From Hymenopus coronatus (lineage: Eukaryota > Arthropoda > Insecta > Mantodea > Hymenopodidae), in assembly GCA_030762935.1 (NCBI GenBank), contig CM060900.1:113178620-113242619 (forward strand): a DNA stretch of 64,000 bases, in the 5' to 3' direction. The notes under the pieces were generated by a model. The model was not told the DNA's origin and did no database searches. It saw nothing but the letters and a program-made list of their open reading frames with translations. The first letter of the stretch is position 1. Every line of letters starts with the position of its first letter. Both the position numbers and the translations under genes were made by a program. This document shows positions 43,483-55,875 of this stretch, in pieces.

Positions 43483-43983
43483 CTTACAACTCAACCTAGA
43501 CAAGGTATTGGTCCAGAGCCATGAACATTCGGGGATCTGCAGCTTAATCCTGGAGGATGATATAGTTGTGCCTACAAGAAGCAAGGTAGTGGTGAAGGTG
43601 CACCTGGAGGGCCAATAGTCAAGGAACCTGCTTTTTTACTGGAAGAACCATTGAACAGATTGTCAGGAGGAAGTGTCTATGAGGTTGCTGAATCCAATGG
43701 ACACAAACATACCTTTTACTTAAAAAATTATTTGGCGGGGGGGGGGGGGACTCAAAACATACTTGTTATGTTGGCATTGAGTTTGGGTGGAACTTAATGC
43801 TTCTCCTACCTACCATACATAGTAGAGAATGAAAAAGCTATAAAAATTGTTTTTAAATTTCAGGAAAATACCTTCTCCCTCTTGCACTATGCTATCACTC
43901 TTAATATGCTATGCTATAGCTTTAGGAAATAAAATATTGTGGTTACTTTGATTTTGACATATTAACTTACTTCTCCTTTTTTT

Positions 43984-44370
43984 ATTTTCCAGAGTTAGCA
44001 AGTCATCTGGCTGAAAAAATACATCATGAAGGAAGATGGCTCTGAATCCAGTGGTTCCAAAGAAACAGCAACATTGAGGGACACAATGTTCAAATTTATG
44101 CGTCAGTTTTACAATGAAGGTGATGCTCAGAAAATAGCTGATGAATTTATGAAGGAGTTTTACAAGTCAATGTCCAATTTGAGCCTTGATGACATTGAAC
44201 GTATAGCAACTTCATTTCTTCAGGAAGAAGAAACTACAACTTAAACACCTTAAATGGAAAAAATGTTGTAATTTTGTTTAACAGAAAAAGAGTTAAATTG
44301 CTTCAATTAAGAGCTTTGCTTCAGTAAATATAAAGGCACAATATAATATGTAACTGCTCTCTTAAATAAA
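43984..44370 (+). CDS. candidate host exon: 72-residue protein, unknown function
   Basis: The CDS is 44026-44244, from ATG to TAA. A pyrimidine-rich acceptor (tttttattttccag) ends at 43993, and a second AG follows at 43998. AATAAA lies at 44365-44370. The predicted protein (MKEDGSESSGSKETATLRDT at its start, then FKFMRQFY, FMKEFYKSMSNLSLDDIERI and SFLQEEETTT) is acidic and probably helical after residue 18, with no signal peptide or membrane segment. With the first acceptor an in-frame TAG at 43996 makes the ATG the natural start. With the second acceptor the frame is open and this could be the last exon of a larger gene. I do not recognise a family. Unlike its surroundings it lies outside any element I can identify. 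Confidence 0.5.
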
Positions 44371-44399
44371 ACAGTTGATGACCTAAAATCTTTATTTAT

Positions 44400-47300
44400 C
44401 ACTACTTCAACATTAGGACCTGTTTCTTAAACCTTCCTCAAATTCTTAGCTATCTGTTGGACATTCTAGCCAGTGTGTTTTGCATTGATCCTGTTAAATT
44501 GTTGAAAAATAATTGTATTATCTTAAATATCCATTCAGAACCCCAGAATTCACAACCATTATTTAAGTCGAGTCAATGTGTAAAAAGCAAATTTCTAAAT
44601 AGAATTGTTTACAAACATTGAGCTACAGTGGCAACTCATGAACCAATTATCTGGTGGTGCACAGAATTTGAACTTCTATGAACCACCATAATCACAAAAG
44701 TAAGTGAAATGTTGTGCATTTTACTATTAGCACTTCACATTTTTCAAGCTGCAAACTTTTAAAATATTCTTTTGGCCATTTAGTTTCAACATTTTCTGAT
44801 AATTAACATTTTTCAATAATTTCCAAGAATGTACAATGGAAGCTTGGATTGGGTATACCGTATATAAATATAATCATAATTTTTTCATAGCTGCTCATAT
44901 ATCTGTTATGAAAATCTGTCAGCCTCTTTACTTATATAACAAAATTTTGATTCTATTTAAGTTATTATGTGAAGTTTATAGAATTATGGTTCTGAATTAT
45001 TAGTTTCACACAGGAAATTGCATATCGCTCATACTATTTATTAAGTTCAGTTTGAAAGTATTATCAAAGTTATAATACACCAACATACATACATACATAC
45101 CTTTGGCATTCTGGCCATCTAGTTTACAAAGTTAGGGGCATCACCACTTATATTTTACTGAAAGGGCAGAACCCATTCCCCTCCAAAAAAAAGTTCCAAA
45201 ATATATCAATAAAAAACAAGAATATAATTTAATGAAGCAAAACATGAAACATGACAATAATACCTACCAATATTCAATTGTTAATCTGGAAGAATTGAAT
45301 CTCTCACCAGTGGCATTGCCAGGATTTTTCCTGGGGAGGAGTGAACATCCATAGCACACAATTCCTACTCCCCAATTTTAGCTTCATTTACCACTGCGGA
45401 GCAGCCATTAGTGCCACGTTTTGTCCATCCATCAGTCCATGTGCAGGAAACAACTCAAGAACTGCTGCATACCTAGGTCAGATTTTTATACATAGAAGCT
45501 TTAAGATTTTTTTTTTTTTTTAATGCATTCCATGTTTGGTACAAAATTAAGGGTAGTTTTGGTGTAAAATCTAAATTTTTCAATTTTTATGCATAGTATT
45601 ACACATACAGGGTTGATATTTTATACATAGGAGTTTTGAGAAAATTTGTTCACGTTTCAAATTTGGTTGAAATCAGTGCAAAATTAATAATAGTTCTTAA
45701 GATTGTACTATTTTTAGGAATGTTTAAAAAATGATTACTTGTCTGCTGTAGCAAATGTTGAGAAAACACCTAACTTAACACACAGTTTTCATTTACTGTC
45801 TTTCACTACTACAATCATATTATTAGCTTTTACCTTTGAAATGATTGGAGCCTACACATATCATAACAATTATTTATGAAATCACATTTGCTTACATTTT
45901 ATAGGCCATGAATTCCCTGGAATGTATTTTCTTGCATCCGTCTTTTTTTTTTTTAATTGAATGTTAAGTTTTATTATTGTGGTTTAAAAAGTGTACACAC
46001 AATAATGCCTCAATGTCAGGAAAAAATGTAATCTGATAAATCCCTCTGAAATTGAACTCAGAAATATGGAATTTGTAAATCAGCAGGCTAACCATTAGGG
46101 AGCATGTTAGGCTCCTATTAGACAAGACTGCAGTGCAATTTTATTGATGATCTCACCAATAAATGATATTTCTCAATATTCACCCTTTCATGATGAACGC
46201 TCAGAAGACAAAAGACCATTCAGATGTTATACATTGTTGATCAGTTCTAAGCTTTTACAGAGTGCTGAATGGCCACATTTTGTAGTAGGAAATGTTAAGC
46301 CACATTCACAATGAGATTTAAGCACAGATGCAGCATAATTGCAACTCTGTGCACCCATGTTATTCAACAGAACCATTCATCTAGACTCGTGAAATGTGCT
46401 ACACAATGTAGGAGTTTGCAAACTCCAAACTTTATGCTTGGTTGCACATATAGAAGAATTCTACATTCTTTCTTCTATGCATTGCCTACTATATCTACAT
46501 ACTGCTCTTCCATTTGGCCATTCCACATCATGTTTGAATTTCTGATGCTAGAGGTCAAATACAGTATTGTTGCCATAGTTGAACATGTATAATTTTTATA
46601 ACCTATATATTTATTATTTATAAAAAACTGAGTGAATTTATTTATATGCTATTGTTGGTACTTGCAGTGTGCTTTCGAAGATTTCTGCTTGTAATTTCTG
46701 GATCTAGAAACCTGTGCCAGCTTCTTGTTTTTGCGATTGCATTGTGAATAGTCTTCCCTCATGCCTGCTCTTATGCTGTTTTACGTTAGTGCTGTGACTT
46801 CATTGTGAATGTAGTTTTATACTAGTGAAGATGGCAGTGTGCACTGCAGGGTAGAACTGGGAAGAATGAGTGAATAAATTAATTTACATATCCTCATGTT
46901 TATCACCTTTGGCATTCTATACTTTTCAATATGTTTCAGTCTCTGCTAAAATGTTGTCAATGTAGTACGTTTCTCTAGTCCCTCTCATATGAGCCGTGTA
47001 ATCACTGAAGGAACTGATTAAATTGGAGTGTAAAAATCCAAGCTTTTGGTCATTTTAACTCTGTGGTCTTTGGCAGGTCCTGTGAAGTCATCATTAAAAA
47101 ACCATCAAGAAAGCTTCAAATCTTTAATCTGCAGACTTGGTTTGCCACCATAGATTGTAACTATGCCCTTAGAGAGCATATAATTGTCACAAATAGTGAT
47201 GGAAACTTTAGTAACTAGGCATAGTCTGTCAAAAAAAAAAAAAAAAAAAATTAAGCAGCTCTATATCAAAAGAGTATTGAAAATTTTAGTTTTTTTCTCT

Positions 47301-49140
47301 CTCCTGTAAAATTAGAATCAATGGAGTTGACGTTTTTTCAAAGTCATCAATAAGAATGTTACTTCAGATATTGTGATCAAAGGACTGTTGATAAGTCAAT
47401 GCTTATTGTTTGCCATATAAACGACATCCTACATTCAGAATATTAACTACTACCTGCAGATCAATTGTTATTCTTGTTTTGATTAGCATGTTTCTCCTTC
47501 TTTTCTTTAGTGGGTTATCTTTTAGCTGTAGTGCTGGAAACTACAAGGCACCGCCTTTACTTATCTTCTTTCTTTTAAAAAAAATGTAATGTCCATGGTG
47601 ACGAGCATGAGGTTATAAATAAAGTACTGGCAATTGTTGTCACTACTATGACACAATTTGTAATGATCCACACAAGAATAAATGTGTTTCAAAACTGAAC
47701 ATATTCCACAAGGAAGCAAGAGTGACTCAGGTCTCAGAATGTAAGATGTTACCTGATGCTGGAGTCAGGTTAGATTGCTGTTGCACTGTTATCTTCTTTT
47801 CAAGTTGGTGAGAAAGCATTTCTTTCTTGACTTTCTTGTTAGTTGAATTGCAAATGTTAGTTTCTGCTGCACTAACACCCTGCACCTGTCCTATCGGATT
47901 CGAGGACTCATTTATTGTTTTCAACGCCTACTGACAAATCCCCTCTGCAGGTATTGGGGCCAATTTCTCCATCTTGTAGTATCTCAGGGCGTGGTCCATT
48001 TCCAGAAACCTGAAATGTCGCTAAGGATGGTCTCTGTGTTGACAAACAGAAATAATCAAACTCTGTTTTTTGTGATTTGACACATTAATCACTTATTCAT
48101 CTCGAATGATTTCTTAACCCTGCAGTCCAACATAGAACAGAGCCACTTATTTGATAAATGATACCACGACTTCTCTTGCATATCGTGTGGTTCGTTATTT
48201 TATTTTTCTCCCTGGTGTATTGAAATTTTCTAAGTCCCACATAGGCTATAAACTACACCTGCCTGTCCAGTTGAAGCTGCCTTTCAGAGTGTGTTCTCCA
48301 CTATTTTTCAGAATCAAAAATCTTGCCAAATGCATCTCAACTTCTACATTTTTAGTTGCTTTACCAGAATTACAACCCCTACCAAACATACAATATTTCT
48401 CCTGTATTTAAAATATTCTGGTTTCATTGGTCCGGGCAAATCTTATGACTTACCCATGTTTGCTACCTTCTCACGGTTTTCCAGAAAAACCTAACAGTAC
48501 ACACTTGCAATTTTCATCTCTTCTGGAATGCAATAAGCCCATTCCTTACACCTGGATACATTTTTGAGCATCCATGCATCAAATTTCCATTAGCTTTTGT
48601 GCTCGCACCTATCCTTCATAAACACACTTCCTGGCAGCAAAATATCAGCCAGTTACATTTTCTTATTCTAACCCATTTCTTTCCCTATGTATATTAAGTC
48701 CTTACAAATTCACATTTATAATTATTTCAATTAATTTTCTTAGTTCTTTCTTTCATTATATATTTGACTTTTACTTTCCAGTCTTATAAGATGGGTTTTA
48801 CCCTTATATGGATGCAGAAGAAGTTGCAGCTCTCATTGCACAGGTTTTATTTGAAACAGTTTACAGTAAATTATTATGAAACTAACGTACAGAATGTGTA
48901 TGTGTGAGATTTAGTGAAGGAAACCCATGAAAGACTTTTTGCCACTAATTTTATTGCAAATTGCAAAGTAAGTCAGAAGCCTAAGAAAAGAAATGTTGAG
49001 CTATTACAGATTATAAAATCCCCCCCAACTTACAAAGCCAGGAACATAACCCCTCCAACAATTTTATAACTCATTAAACAAACAAAGTGTTTAAATGGAT
49101 CAAATGAGCTGAAAAGCAATACCTTATTTTAAATGTAGAG
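44400..49140. other. AT-rich stretch without convincing genes
   Basis: Contents noted: four tandem CATA units near 45086, a lone hAT-like end (cagtggcattgccagga) at 45311, a possible degraded minus-strand tRNA-like SINE near 46030-46110, and an A-tract at 47231-47250. Short ORFs have no recognisable domains. Confidence 0.5.
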
Positions 49141-49149
49141 GTCACCTGT

Positions 49150-49456
49150 TAAAAGCAAATCATGATGATGCACCCTAGCATCTGACCACAATCAGAGCAC
49201 ATGTTCAGTGTGGTACGTCAATGAAAATGTTAGATTATCTGCTTCTCCACCATCATTAGTCATGGAATATGTGTCAGAGCATGTTTTCCACTTCACACAT
49301 AACATTCACACCCAATACCTATGCTTAGGCTGCAAAACAGTAAAGTTAGCAAATTCCTTTCACAACTTTACTCCTGCCTGGAATGCAATGCTTAAACGTG
49401 CTGGTAAGGTTTGTCATCCATCCTATATGACTTCACCTTTCAGTTCAAATCTATGA
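49150..49456 (+). pseudogene. possible LINE RT C-terminal end
   Basis: The frame ending at 49456 contains 'CKTVKLANSFHNFTPAWNAM' and 'HPSYMTSPFSSNL'. The pattern of a Ser-Phe block, a Trp-Asn-Ala and a final Phe-x-x-x-Leu is common at LINE RT C-termini. The match is short and judged by eye, so it could be chance. Confidence 0.35.
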
Positions 49457-50328
49457 AGTGTCATGGCCGGATCAGTCAAAAAATGTTAGGCAGCACAGCA
49501 GCAGTAGGTAATCAAAGTGGATAGATTCTTAATAAAGCCAAGTGTTGAAAATAAAGACATGTGGGTGCACATGTGCAGTAGTAAAAATGGAGGTAATAAT
49601 TCATTTGCATTGACTATTTGTGAAGAAACCATGAACTTATTAGCAGGAATGAACTAAGGTGCAACACTTCTGCTAAAAAACAGAAAGGTAAGAGTAGACT
49701 TAACAGGCCTAGCAGTTTTTTCTTTCTTTCTTTTTTTTTTCTAATGTTTAATCTAATCAAACATTTATTTACTTTCAGACAATTGAAAACTTCTGTATTG
49801 TACTATCATAAATTCCTTTGGAGTTTCTCCTGCACTTGTCAGGTGGATATTAGGGGTTTTAGATGGGCCGATCCTTCAGCTGTGCCTTGTGGCTTATGGC
49901 CCTCAACATTAGGTTATGCTTTAGTGTGTATCAAAAAGAATTACAAATATCAGAGATTCCCTTACTCTTATTATAGTAATTGCACCTTATATTTTATTAT
50001 TAGCAAATGTTATTATTCATTACCCCATAATGTACAAGAAGTTGGTGCCTATGCCTGACATATATTAAAAATGTATAATTCTTCATATTATAAATGAGAA
50101 ATGCTCAGAATATAAATTAACTACAATTATTTGGTGGCTTGCAAGTAATAACAAATGACTAAAAATCTGTTAAGTCCATATTTTTAACATTTTTCAGTAT
50201 TAATAGTTTTATGACAAACGTTGAAAATGTGAAGTTGACAGCTATTTACAGTCACACCTCTTTGATCCAGGACTAAAGACAAATTAGTACATTTACATGT
50301 TCAGAATTATGGGTGGCCCTTCTGTTAA

Positions 50329-50432
50329 TATAATAATAATAATAATGAATAAAAATAAACAATGATGGTGATAAATAATGATGATTATTAATGATGATAA
50401 TAATAATTAATAATAATAAATATTGATGATAA
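50329..50432. repeat. (AAT)n/(GAT)n microsatellite
   Basis: About 100 bp of interrupted AAT and GAT triplets. Confidence 0.88.
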
Positions 50433-50504
50433 TATAGCTTTCCCCATCTGAAGAATCATAAACATGAGAGAATATGATGGGTTCTTTAGGGCAATGCGCT
50501 GAAA

Positions 50505-50650
50505 GCAATTACACGTTACTTAAATACTAACAATAAAGGCAAGTGAATGGGGTATAAAAAAAATACATTGCCCAGTATCGAATGCATGCCTCCACAGTGG
50601 TAATCTAGCCTCTTAGCCACCACACCTCAATACAATGATTTTGTTTAAGG
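50505..50650 (-). mobile_element. degraded tRNA-like SINE, tentative
   Basis: On the minus strand 'tggtggctaagaggct' resembles an A box and 'gcattcgatactggg' a B box at tRNA-like spacing. Flanks do not define the ends. Confidence 0.35.
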
Positions 50651-50869
50651 CAGCTTAAGCCTACATATACAACTGCCTGCATTTACTTTGTGCATCAGGA
50701 AGCCAGTGCCAAATCGAGAACATTTCATTTCTTAGTTCTCTTAAATTCATTGTATTTCGTAATACTTCCCCTTTTATTCCTTTGTAATAAGAAAGCTTAG
50801 AATATTTGTAAAATGTCAAAACCCAGCTGCTTTAAACAAAACCAGCATTTAAAACCATATAGGGCAGCT

Positions 50870-51110
50870 GGCCTCATAGCTCAGTTGGTAGAGCATCTGC
50901 CTGCTGTGCCTGAGCTCCGAGATCGATTTCCTGCCGGGATAGATGGTATTTTTCACTAGCCAAGGTAATTCCTCCTCTACCTCAGAGTCTGGAGGTATGA
51001 AAGTGTGTGTGTGAATGTGTCTAATACGTGTTTCAAGTTTAAGCGGTGCAAATGATACTGAACATCCTTACCGAGCGGTACTAAAACAAAGCAAAACAAA
51101 ATAAAAGAAT
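50870..51110 (+). mobile_element. tRNA-derived SINE, second family
   Basis: A tRNA-like head carries an A box (TAGCTCAGTTGGTAGAGC, from about 50877) and a B box (GATCGATTTCC, about 50921). A ~130-bp body and an A-rich tail (aaaacaaagcaaaacaaaataaaag) end it near 51110. It lies apart from other elements and its body is unlike the 27901 family. The mismatched B box and SINE body argue against a functional tRNA gene. Confidence 0.75.
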
Positions 51111-53059
51111 AATTATTATTGCTTTATTGTTATAGTTACTTGTATTGGTGCAAAGTTCTATCTGAGTCGTTAAATTATAATGCTCATAATAAGACTGTTT
51201 AGCTGTGTGAACAAAATTAGGAACAGATTTTGAAAGCCAGTGTAAGGAATTATTTTGATCCCGACATGACTGGGATTCAAATTTTGCATATTATTTTGTC
51301 TAATTTCATTACTTACACAGGACGCATTAACATATTTTTCGTTTGTAATTAGCAGAATTTCATTGTATATAGCTCACCACATCTGTAAAGATATAGCAAG
51401 CATATAATTTAAGTTTAGTTTGTGTGTATGTGTGCATGCCTAATGGGGCTATGGCACTGAATTTTTTCAGTGTGATTATACATTTCTGACCAAAGAAATC
51501 ATCTTTGTTTTTAAAATAAGTGCACATATTTCCGTCTCAATTGCGGAAGGGGTGATCGAAGCATGGCACTGCCAGGGTGGCAGCTTTTAGGAGTTTCAAA
51601 ATCTTAAATCATGAATAAAGTACCTATGTGAAAATATGGCTGAATTAGAAATCATGCCTAAATTCTAGTCAATTTTTGGAGCATTTTTTTATTAAACTGG
51701 TGAAAAATGAGGTACCAGAGTGATTTGGAAGCAACCCTCATTGATGCTCATCAAAACATCTTGTGGACATCATGCGTTCAACAATAAATGTCATGTTCAT
51801 AAACAAAAGTATTTCCAGCTATTAAACTTTAGCTATTTGCTTACATTGGTAACTCGTGAATCTCTCAGATCTGTTATTGTCCTAGTGGTATCGTGAATGT
51901 CCAGCAGTTTGAACGTTCAGTTATTTTGTATGTTGTTAGCCTACTTTGTTAATAACTGCTGCTTTTAGACCCAGAGAAAGTCAGTCAGACAACTTAGAAT
52001 TAAATGCAATAAGAAGGTACATTTATGGCTTTTGTACCCAAAATGAGTATTCTACCACATACAAACATTTCCTACTAAAAGAAGCAGAGATATTTAAAGG
52101 AAACTTTATGTCTTTGAACAAGATCCTCCATTATCTACTTAAGTTCAAAACCATAAGATAAAAATAATATCTCAGAAGATTTGATATGGTAGTCCTAAGA
52201 GCATTACTTTTAAGATAAATTACAAATTAAGAATATGAGGGTAATAGCATGGTTGGCTGCAACATAGTTAAAAGACAGCCATATTGTAGGGCTGGACTGC
52301 TTACAGAATTGAAAGCTCCACAGCCAAAGAACCTTCTTATTCCTCATCCTGGAGCATCTCATTTTTATGGACAATCTACTGATCTTCATTTCAAGAAATT
52401 CTGGGGTTTAGTCTGTAACATTAACTGATCTTTTTCTACAGAAAATTTAAATATCAGTTATTCATTAACATCCCATTACATTCTTATAGAAAATGCCTAG
52501 GGCACACAGGCCAATATGCACACTTCTTTTCTTGGGTGTTCAGCTCTCTAGTCTTCATTCAGTAGTTTTGCACAATTTTGGAAGCAGAATAGAGCAACAG
52601 CACTGAGACATGAAATACTCTGATATCAGTTGCTTCTATACTAAGGTTTCTATCTGTTTGTAGATCCCAGAGATTGTGCAAATGCATGTGTTCTGAGTTT
52701 TATTTAATAATTCAGTTAGTTCATGGTAAATTAGATTACATATTCAATATAATGGGCAAGGATTTCCAAGAATAACTTTATTTGGTTGACAACTCTGCAG
52801 AAAGACAGGTAGACAGGCTCTCTCTTCTTATCCCTGGCCCTTGCTTCCCTGTAAAACGTGACGGTATGGTCATAGCTTTGGAAGGGGGGAGGAAGTTGGG
52901 TTGCCGGCTAGCTAAGGAAATGGTTTGAGAATCTCAGGGTTGATATATGGGGAGAACTCTGAAAGAAACACAGTTGCTTGTTTCTGTTCCTGTATGCTCG
53001 CTCTTTACTGTACAGCATTTCATAATTCATTCGCCCCTCTGGCTGTCCAAGTTGCAAGA
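51111..53059. other. AT-rich stretch without recognised features
   Basis: Short ORFs only (for example 51946-52161), none with a domain I recognise. Confidence 0.6.
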
Positions 53060-53410
53060 ATTGGTTTCAGGGCCGAGCCTTGCCAAAACCGGTCCCATTT
53101 AAGGTTAAATGTTTCTCCTTTTCTCATGCTAATAGATTTTGCATTTTCCACTTAATTTCCTTCCCGAGTGAATCGAATCCCCTCACATCATGGTCATCTC
53201 AATCTCTAAATGATGTCAGTTTTTATCAGGGTTTTCTCTTATCCTGAGAATACAAATGTCGAGTACCTTTAAGCTCCATGGACCCCGAGATCATTTGAGC
53301 ATCATTTCACTAATTTCATTCATCGTCTGATATGACCAACCAGGTTAAAGGACATTAAAACTACTTAAAAAGAACAAGCAAAACAAAACAAAACAAACAA
53401 ACAAAAAAAC
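53060..53410 (+). mobile_element. retroposon with (AAAAC)n tail, SINE-like
   Basis: The stretch ends in an A-rich tail (aaaacaaaacaaaacaaac, 53380-53407). Near 53168 'gaatcgaatcccc' resembles a B box, and 'cagggttttctc' near 53227 recalls the conserved body of the SINE at 27901. The 5' end is not clear. Confidence 0.45.
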
Positions 53411-53536
53411 GCCAAATGATGTCAAGAGTTAAAACGACAGTGTCAAAGCATGCATTTTCATCAAACAATAGCCAATATTGTTGGCTTTACCTCATTCTCC
53501 AGGACTTTTCCAGCAGAAGGTTGCAACCTTTTTTCT

Positions 53537-53625
53537 TTTGGTTGGATAAGACATATATCACTATTGTGAAGACTTCCTTCTGGTTGGATAGGACATGTAT
53601 CACTATTGTAAAGACTTCCTTTTAA
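53537..53625 (+). repeat. two tandem ~45-bp units
   Basis: 'ggttggataagacat..atcactattgtgaagacttcctt' is repeated as 'ggttggataggacatg..atcactattgtaaagacttcctt', starting near 53540 and 53582, next to the mariner fragment. Confidence 0.85.
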
Positions 53626-53990
53626 TTTCTAGTTCATTGTGATGCACCCAGGTTTCATCCCCTGTGACAACATGTACCAGAAAGTAATTTCCTTCAGTGT
53701 TATAACACACCAGAAGTGATGTGAAAGTCTGAACATTCATCATGTTGTGTTCATCAGTAATCAACCTAGGCACCTGCTGTGCACACAAAAAATGCCACTT
53801 GAGAACCTGCATAATAATGGTATGAACAGATCTGACAGTAAGTAATACTCTACCTAGACAAGCATTCTACAGCAATACACTGGTTCTCATGAATCATGGC
53901 ATCAGCACATCCCACATTCTCATCAGTAATAACTGTGATAGGATAACCAGAGCGTTCCTCATCTGTGTCTGATATACATGCACTTTTAAA
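53605..53990 (-). pseudogene. mariner transposase fragment, second lineage
   Basis: On the minus strand 'VPRLITDEHN', 'NYFLVHVVTGDETWVHHNEL' and 'EIKRKSL' give the mariner linker and first catalytic Asp (GDETW). Upstream, 'SVHTIIMQVLKWHFLCAQQV' and 'ITDENVGCADAMIHEN' follow with frameshifts. No terminal repeats were seen. It differs from the element at 19311 by retaining the very segment deleted there. Confidence 0.8.
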
Positions 53991-54059
53991 CATGTCTACC
54001 CACATGTACATTCCCTTTTTGCTAATGCAGTATCTCCCTACCTTTCAAGCACATCCTCC

Positions 54060-54718
54060 TTTTGGTTTGTCAAGGTCTTACTCTTCTGACCACAAAAATC
54101 ATATTACTGCTTGATCTTCTATGGTGTACATTTATTTATTTTATTTTATTTATTTATGCTAAGCTTTATACAGGTGAATATGACCGGTGTTCAGCCCTGG
54201 CTCTTTACCGGCCATACTCATATTTTACAATAGTTTATTAATTATAGTTTATTACACCATTTTGTCTATTTACTGTCCATATCCATTTATTTTTCACTTT
54301 GCATAAGAATTGTCCAATCTTCTTACTATCTTTTTGAAACATTTCAACTACTACTACATTTCTATCTTGGTGCACATAGCTAGAAGTACAGTCATCTTGT
54401 TATAATTGTCCTTCCTGTTCAGCCAGACATATTTTTAAAAATGTTGTCAATTTTTTTAAAAACCGTAAAATTTACATTGAAGTTACCCAAATAAACTTAT
54501 TTTCTGGAACTTGCTGAAGTTATTTCGTTTAGTAACATTAAGCCAAACTGTCGTTTAAGTGTTTATTATATTTTTCCTTATTAATACTATTATTTACTCA
54601 GGAGGGGGGGCTACTGTATACACATTGTATTTAAACTATAATTACACTGACATGCAAACGCTAGATCAAAACAAAGAAGTAACATGTATTTGAGCCCAAA
54701 GGAACACAGGTACCCTTG
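54060..54718. other. AT-rich stretch without recognised gene
   Basis: TTTATT-rich tract at 54130-54160 and a short C/G patch near 54180-54225. Nothing coding was found. Confidence 0.55.
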
Positions 54719-54726
54719 ATTGGAAT

Positions 54727-54970
54727 CAGTACTGTAGCCAGAAAAATATTATGGAAGGCTAATATTTGTAGATCAATTTTTCAAAGAACATGTGAAAATC
54801 AAATGTTAAATATGAATTAATCCGGAGCTAAAATATTAAAAAATTTGATTGTATATTCTTAGATTAAGTTCAGCTATAGGAATAGAAATTAGATTTTGCA
54901 ATTAGTCTTCACTTTTTTTTCTTTTTTTTTTCCTAAGGGGTCTAACCCACAACCCCTAGCTACACCTCCG
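54727..54970. mobile_element. hAT-type MITE (244 bp)
   Basis: The left end CAGTACTGTAGCCAG and right end (minus strand) CGGAGGTGTAGCTAG form degenerate inverted termini. They are flanked by attggaat (54719-54726) and atttgaat (54971-54978), an 8-bp repeat with one mismatch. It has no coding capacity. Confidence 0.6.
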
Positions 54971-55819
54971 ATTTGAATACTTGGAATAGGGCAAGTAATT
55001 GGAGTAGATGTGACTCACACACAGCGTTGGTTACCCAACAGAAAATGATTAAACATACAATATGAAATTAGAGAAAAGCATATGAAAACTCCAGAAAGAC
55101 TTCATAACCAGAAAAAAATGTGATGTGTTCCATTCAATTAACTTCCTCTAGTTGTTCTACAAACAAATTTTTCTTAAGAAACATTCTTTTATCTATGTAA
55201 TGCTAATCTAAATAAACATTAGCAGAATTGGTCTTATTACTTGCTTCCTTGTAAGTAGAAGGGAAATAAGGGAATATTTTAGGCTAAGGTGATAGTCAAA
55301 TTTTTAAAAGCTGGTCGCTATGTAAAACAATTGAGGTGCAGTTTGCTTTACATAGTCCCATTTGAGAAAAGTTAATTAGTTTCAAATTGAAACCAATAAC
55401 AATGAGTATTCAAAAACAACTCTACATGAAAAACATTTATATATAAATTATGTGTTTTTTTAATGAGATCTACATTCTTTGTGAAATAAGTTTATGTCTA
55501 TTCCTTATGGTTTAACCATTATGCAAAGTTCTACAAAACTCAACCAGAATAAAGCGCTCTTCAGAGTCTATTCTGAGAAAATTCAAAATATACATTTTTT
55601 TTTTGGATTGAATATCTTTAATATATGATATTTTAATCAAGTTTGTTAGTCATTTTTGAGAAAATCAACATTTTCAAAAAATATTCTATGTAAAGGGTAG
55701 TTGGGGTGGGGGGACTTTCTTGAAAATATTTGTGTGGCATCCTTGGAAAATACTGAATTTAAATACCAAGATTTTTACCTAACAGACTTTTCATTTTTGA
55801 GCTCCCCCAACCCTCCCAG

Positions 55820-55820
<1 letters not shown>

Positions 55821-55873
<53 letters not shown>
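55821..55873. repeat. (CG)n(CA)n microsatellite
   Basis: A CG run passing into ~22 CA units, located within the left foldback arm. Confidence 0.95.

Positions 55874-55875
<2 letters not shown>

Larger units (their letters stand above)
40870..43690 (+). mobile_element. second Gypsy copy, gag-protease only, split by a hAT
   Basis: It is related to 13316-15600. A degraded LTR end ('aactgtctacaaacatcgaa' near 40948, 'aataaag' near 40995) precedes 'tatcagaacagg' (near 41047), in the place of the primer site. gag follows from an ATG near 41072, with 'TKIDEQLAKV' (near 41325) and the knuckle GCGEAGHLVKDC (near 41990). In the knuckle the first Cys is Trp but the His is kept. One protease-type block 'EDVILELDAL' occurs near 42350. 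The homology resumes after the hAT at 43483 with 'tagttgtgcctaca' (near 43562) and ends near 43690 before RT. Confidence 0.82.

Noticed and set aside
43737..43749. Poly(G) run as an element boundary
   Set aside because: A homopolymer alone gives no evidence of an end. No repeat pairs with it.
45311..45345. Lone hAT-like terminus (cagtggcattgccagg)
   Set aside because: No matching inverted end or duplication could be located. It is kept only as a remark.
46311..46592. 93-codon plus-strand ORF
   Set aside because: No domain, codon pattern or splice context. Typical of random AT-rich frames.
47727..47924. 65-codon minus-strand ORF rich in Asn, Ser and Gln
   Set aside because: Low-complexity composition and no recognisable motif.
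50870..50945. Functional tRNA gene
   Set aside because: The tRNA-like part has A and B boxes but a poor T arm and is followed by a SINE body and A-rich tail.
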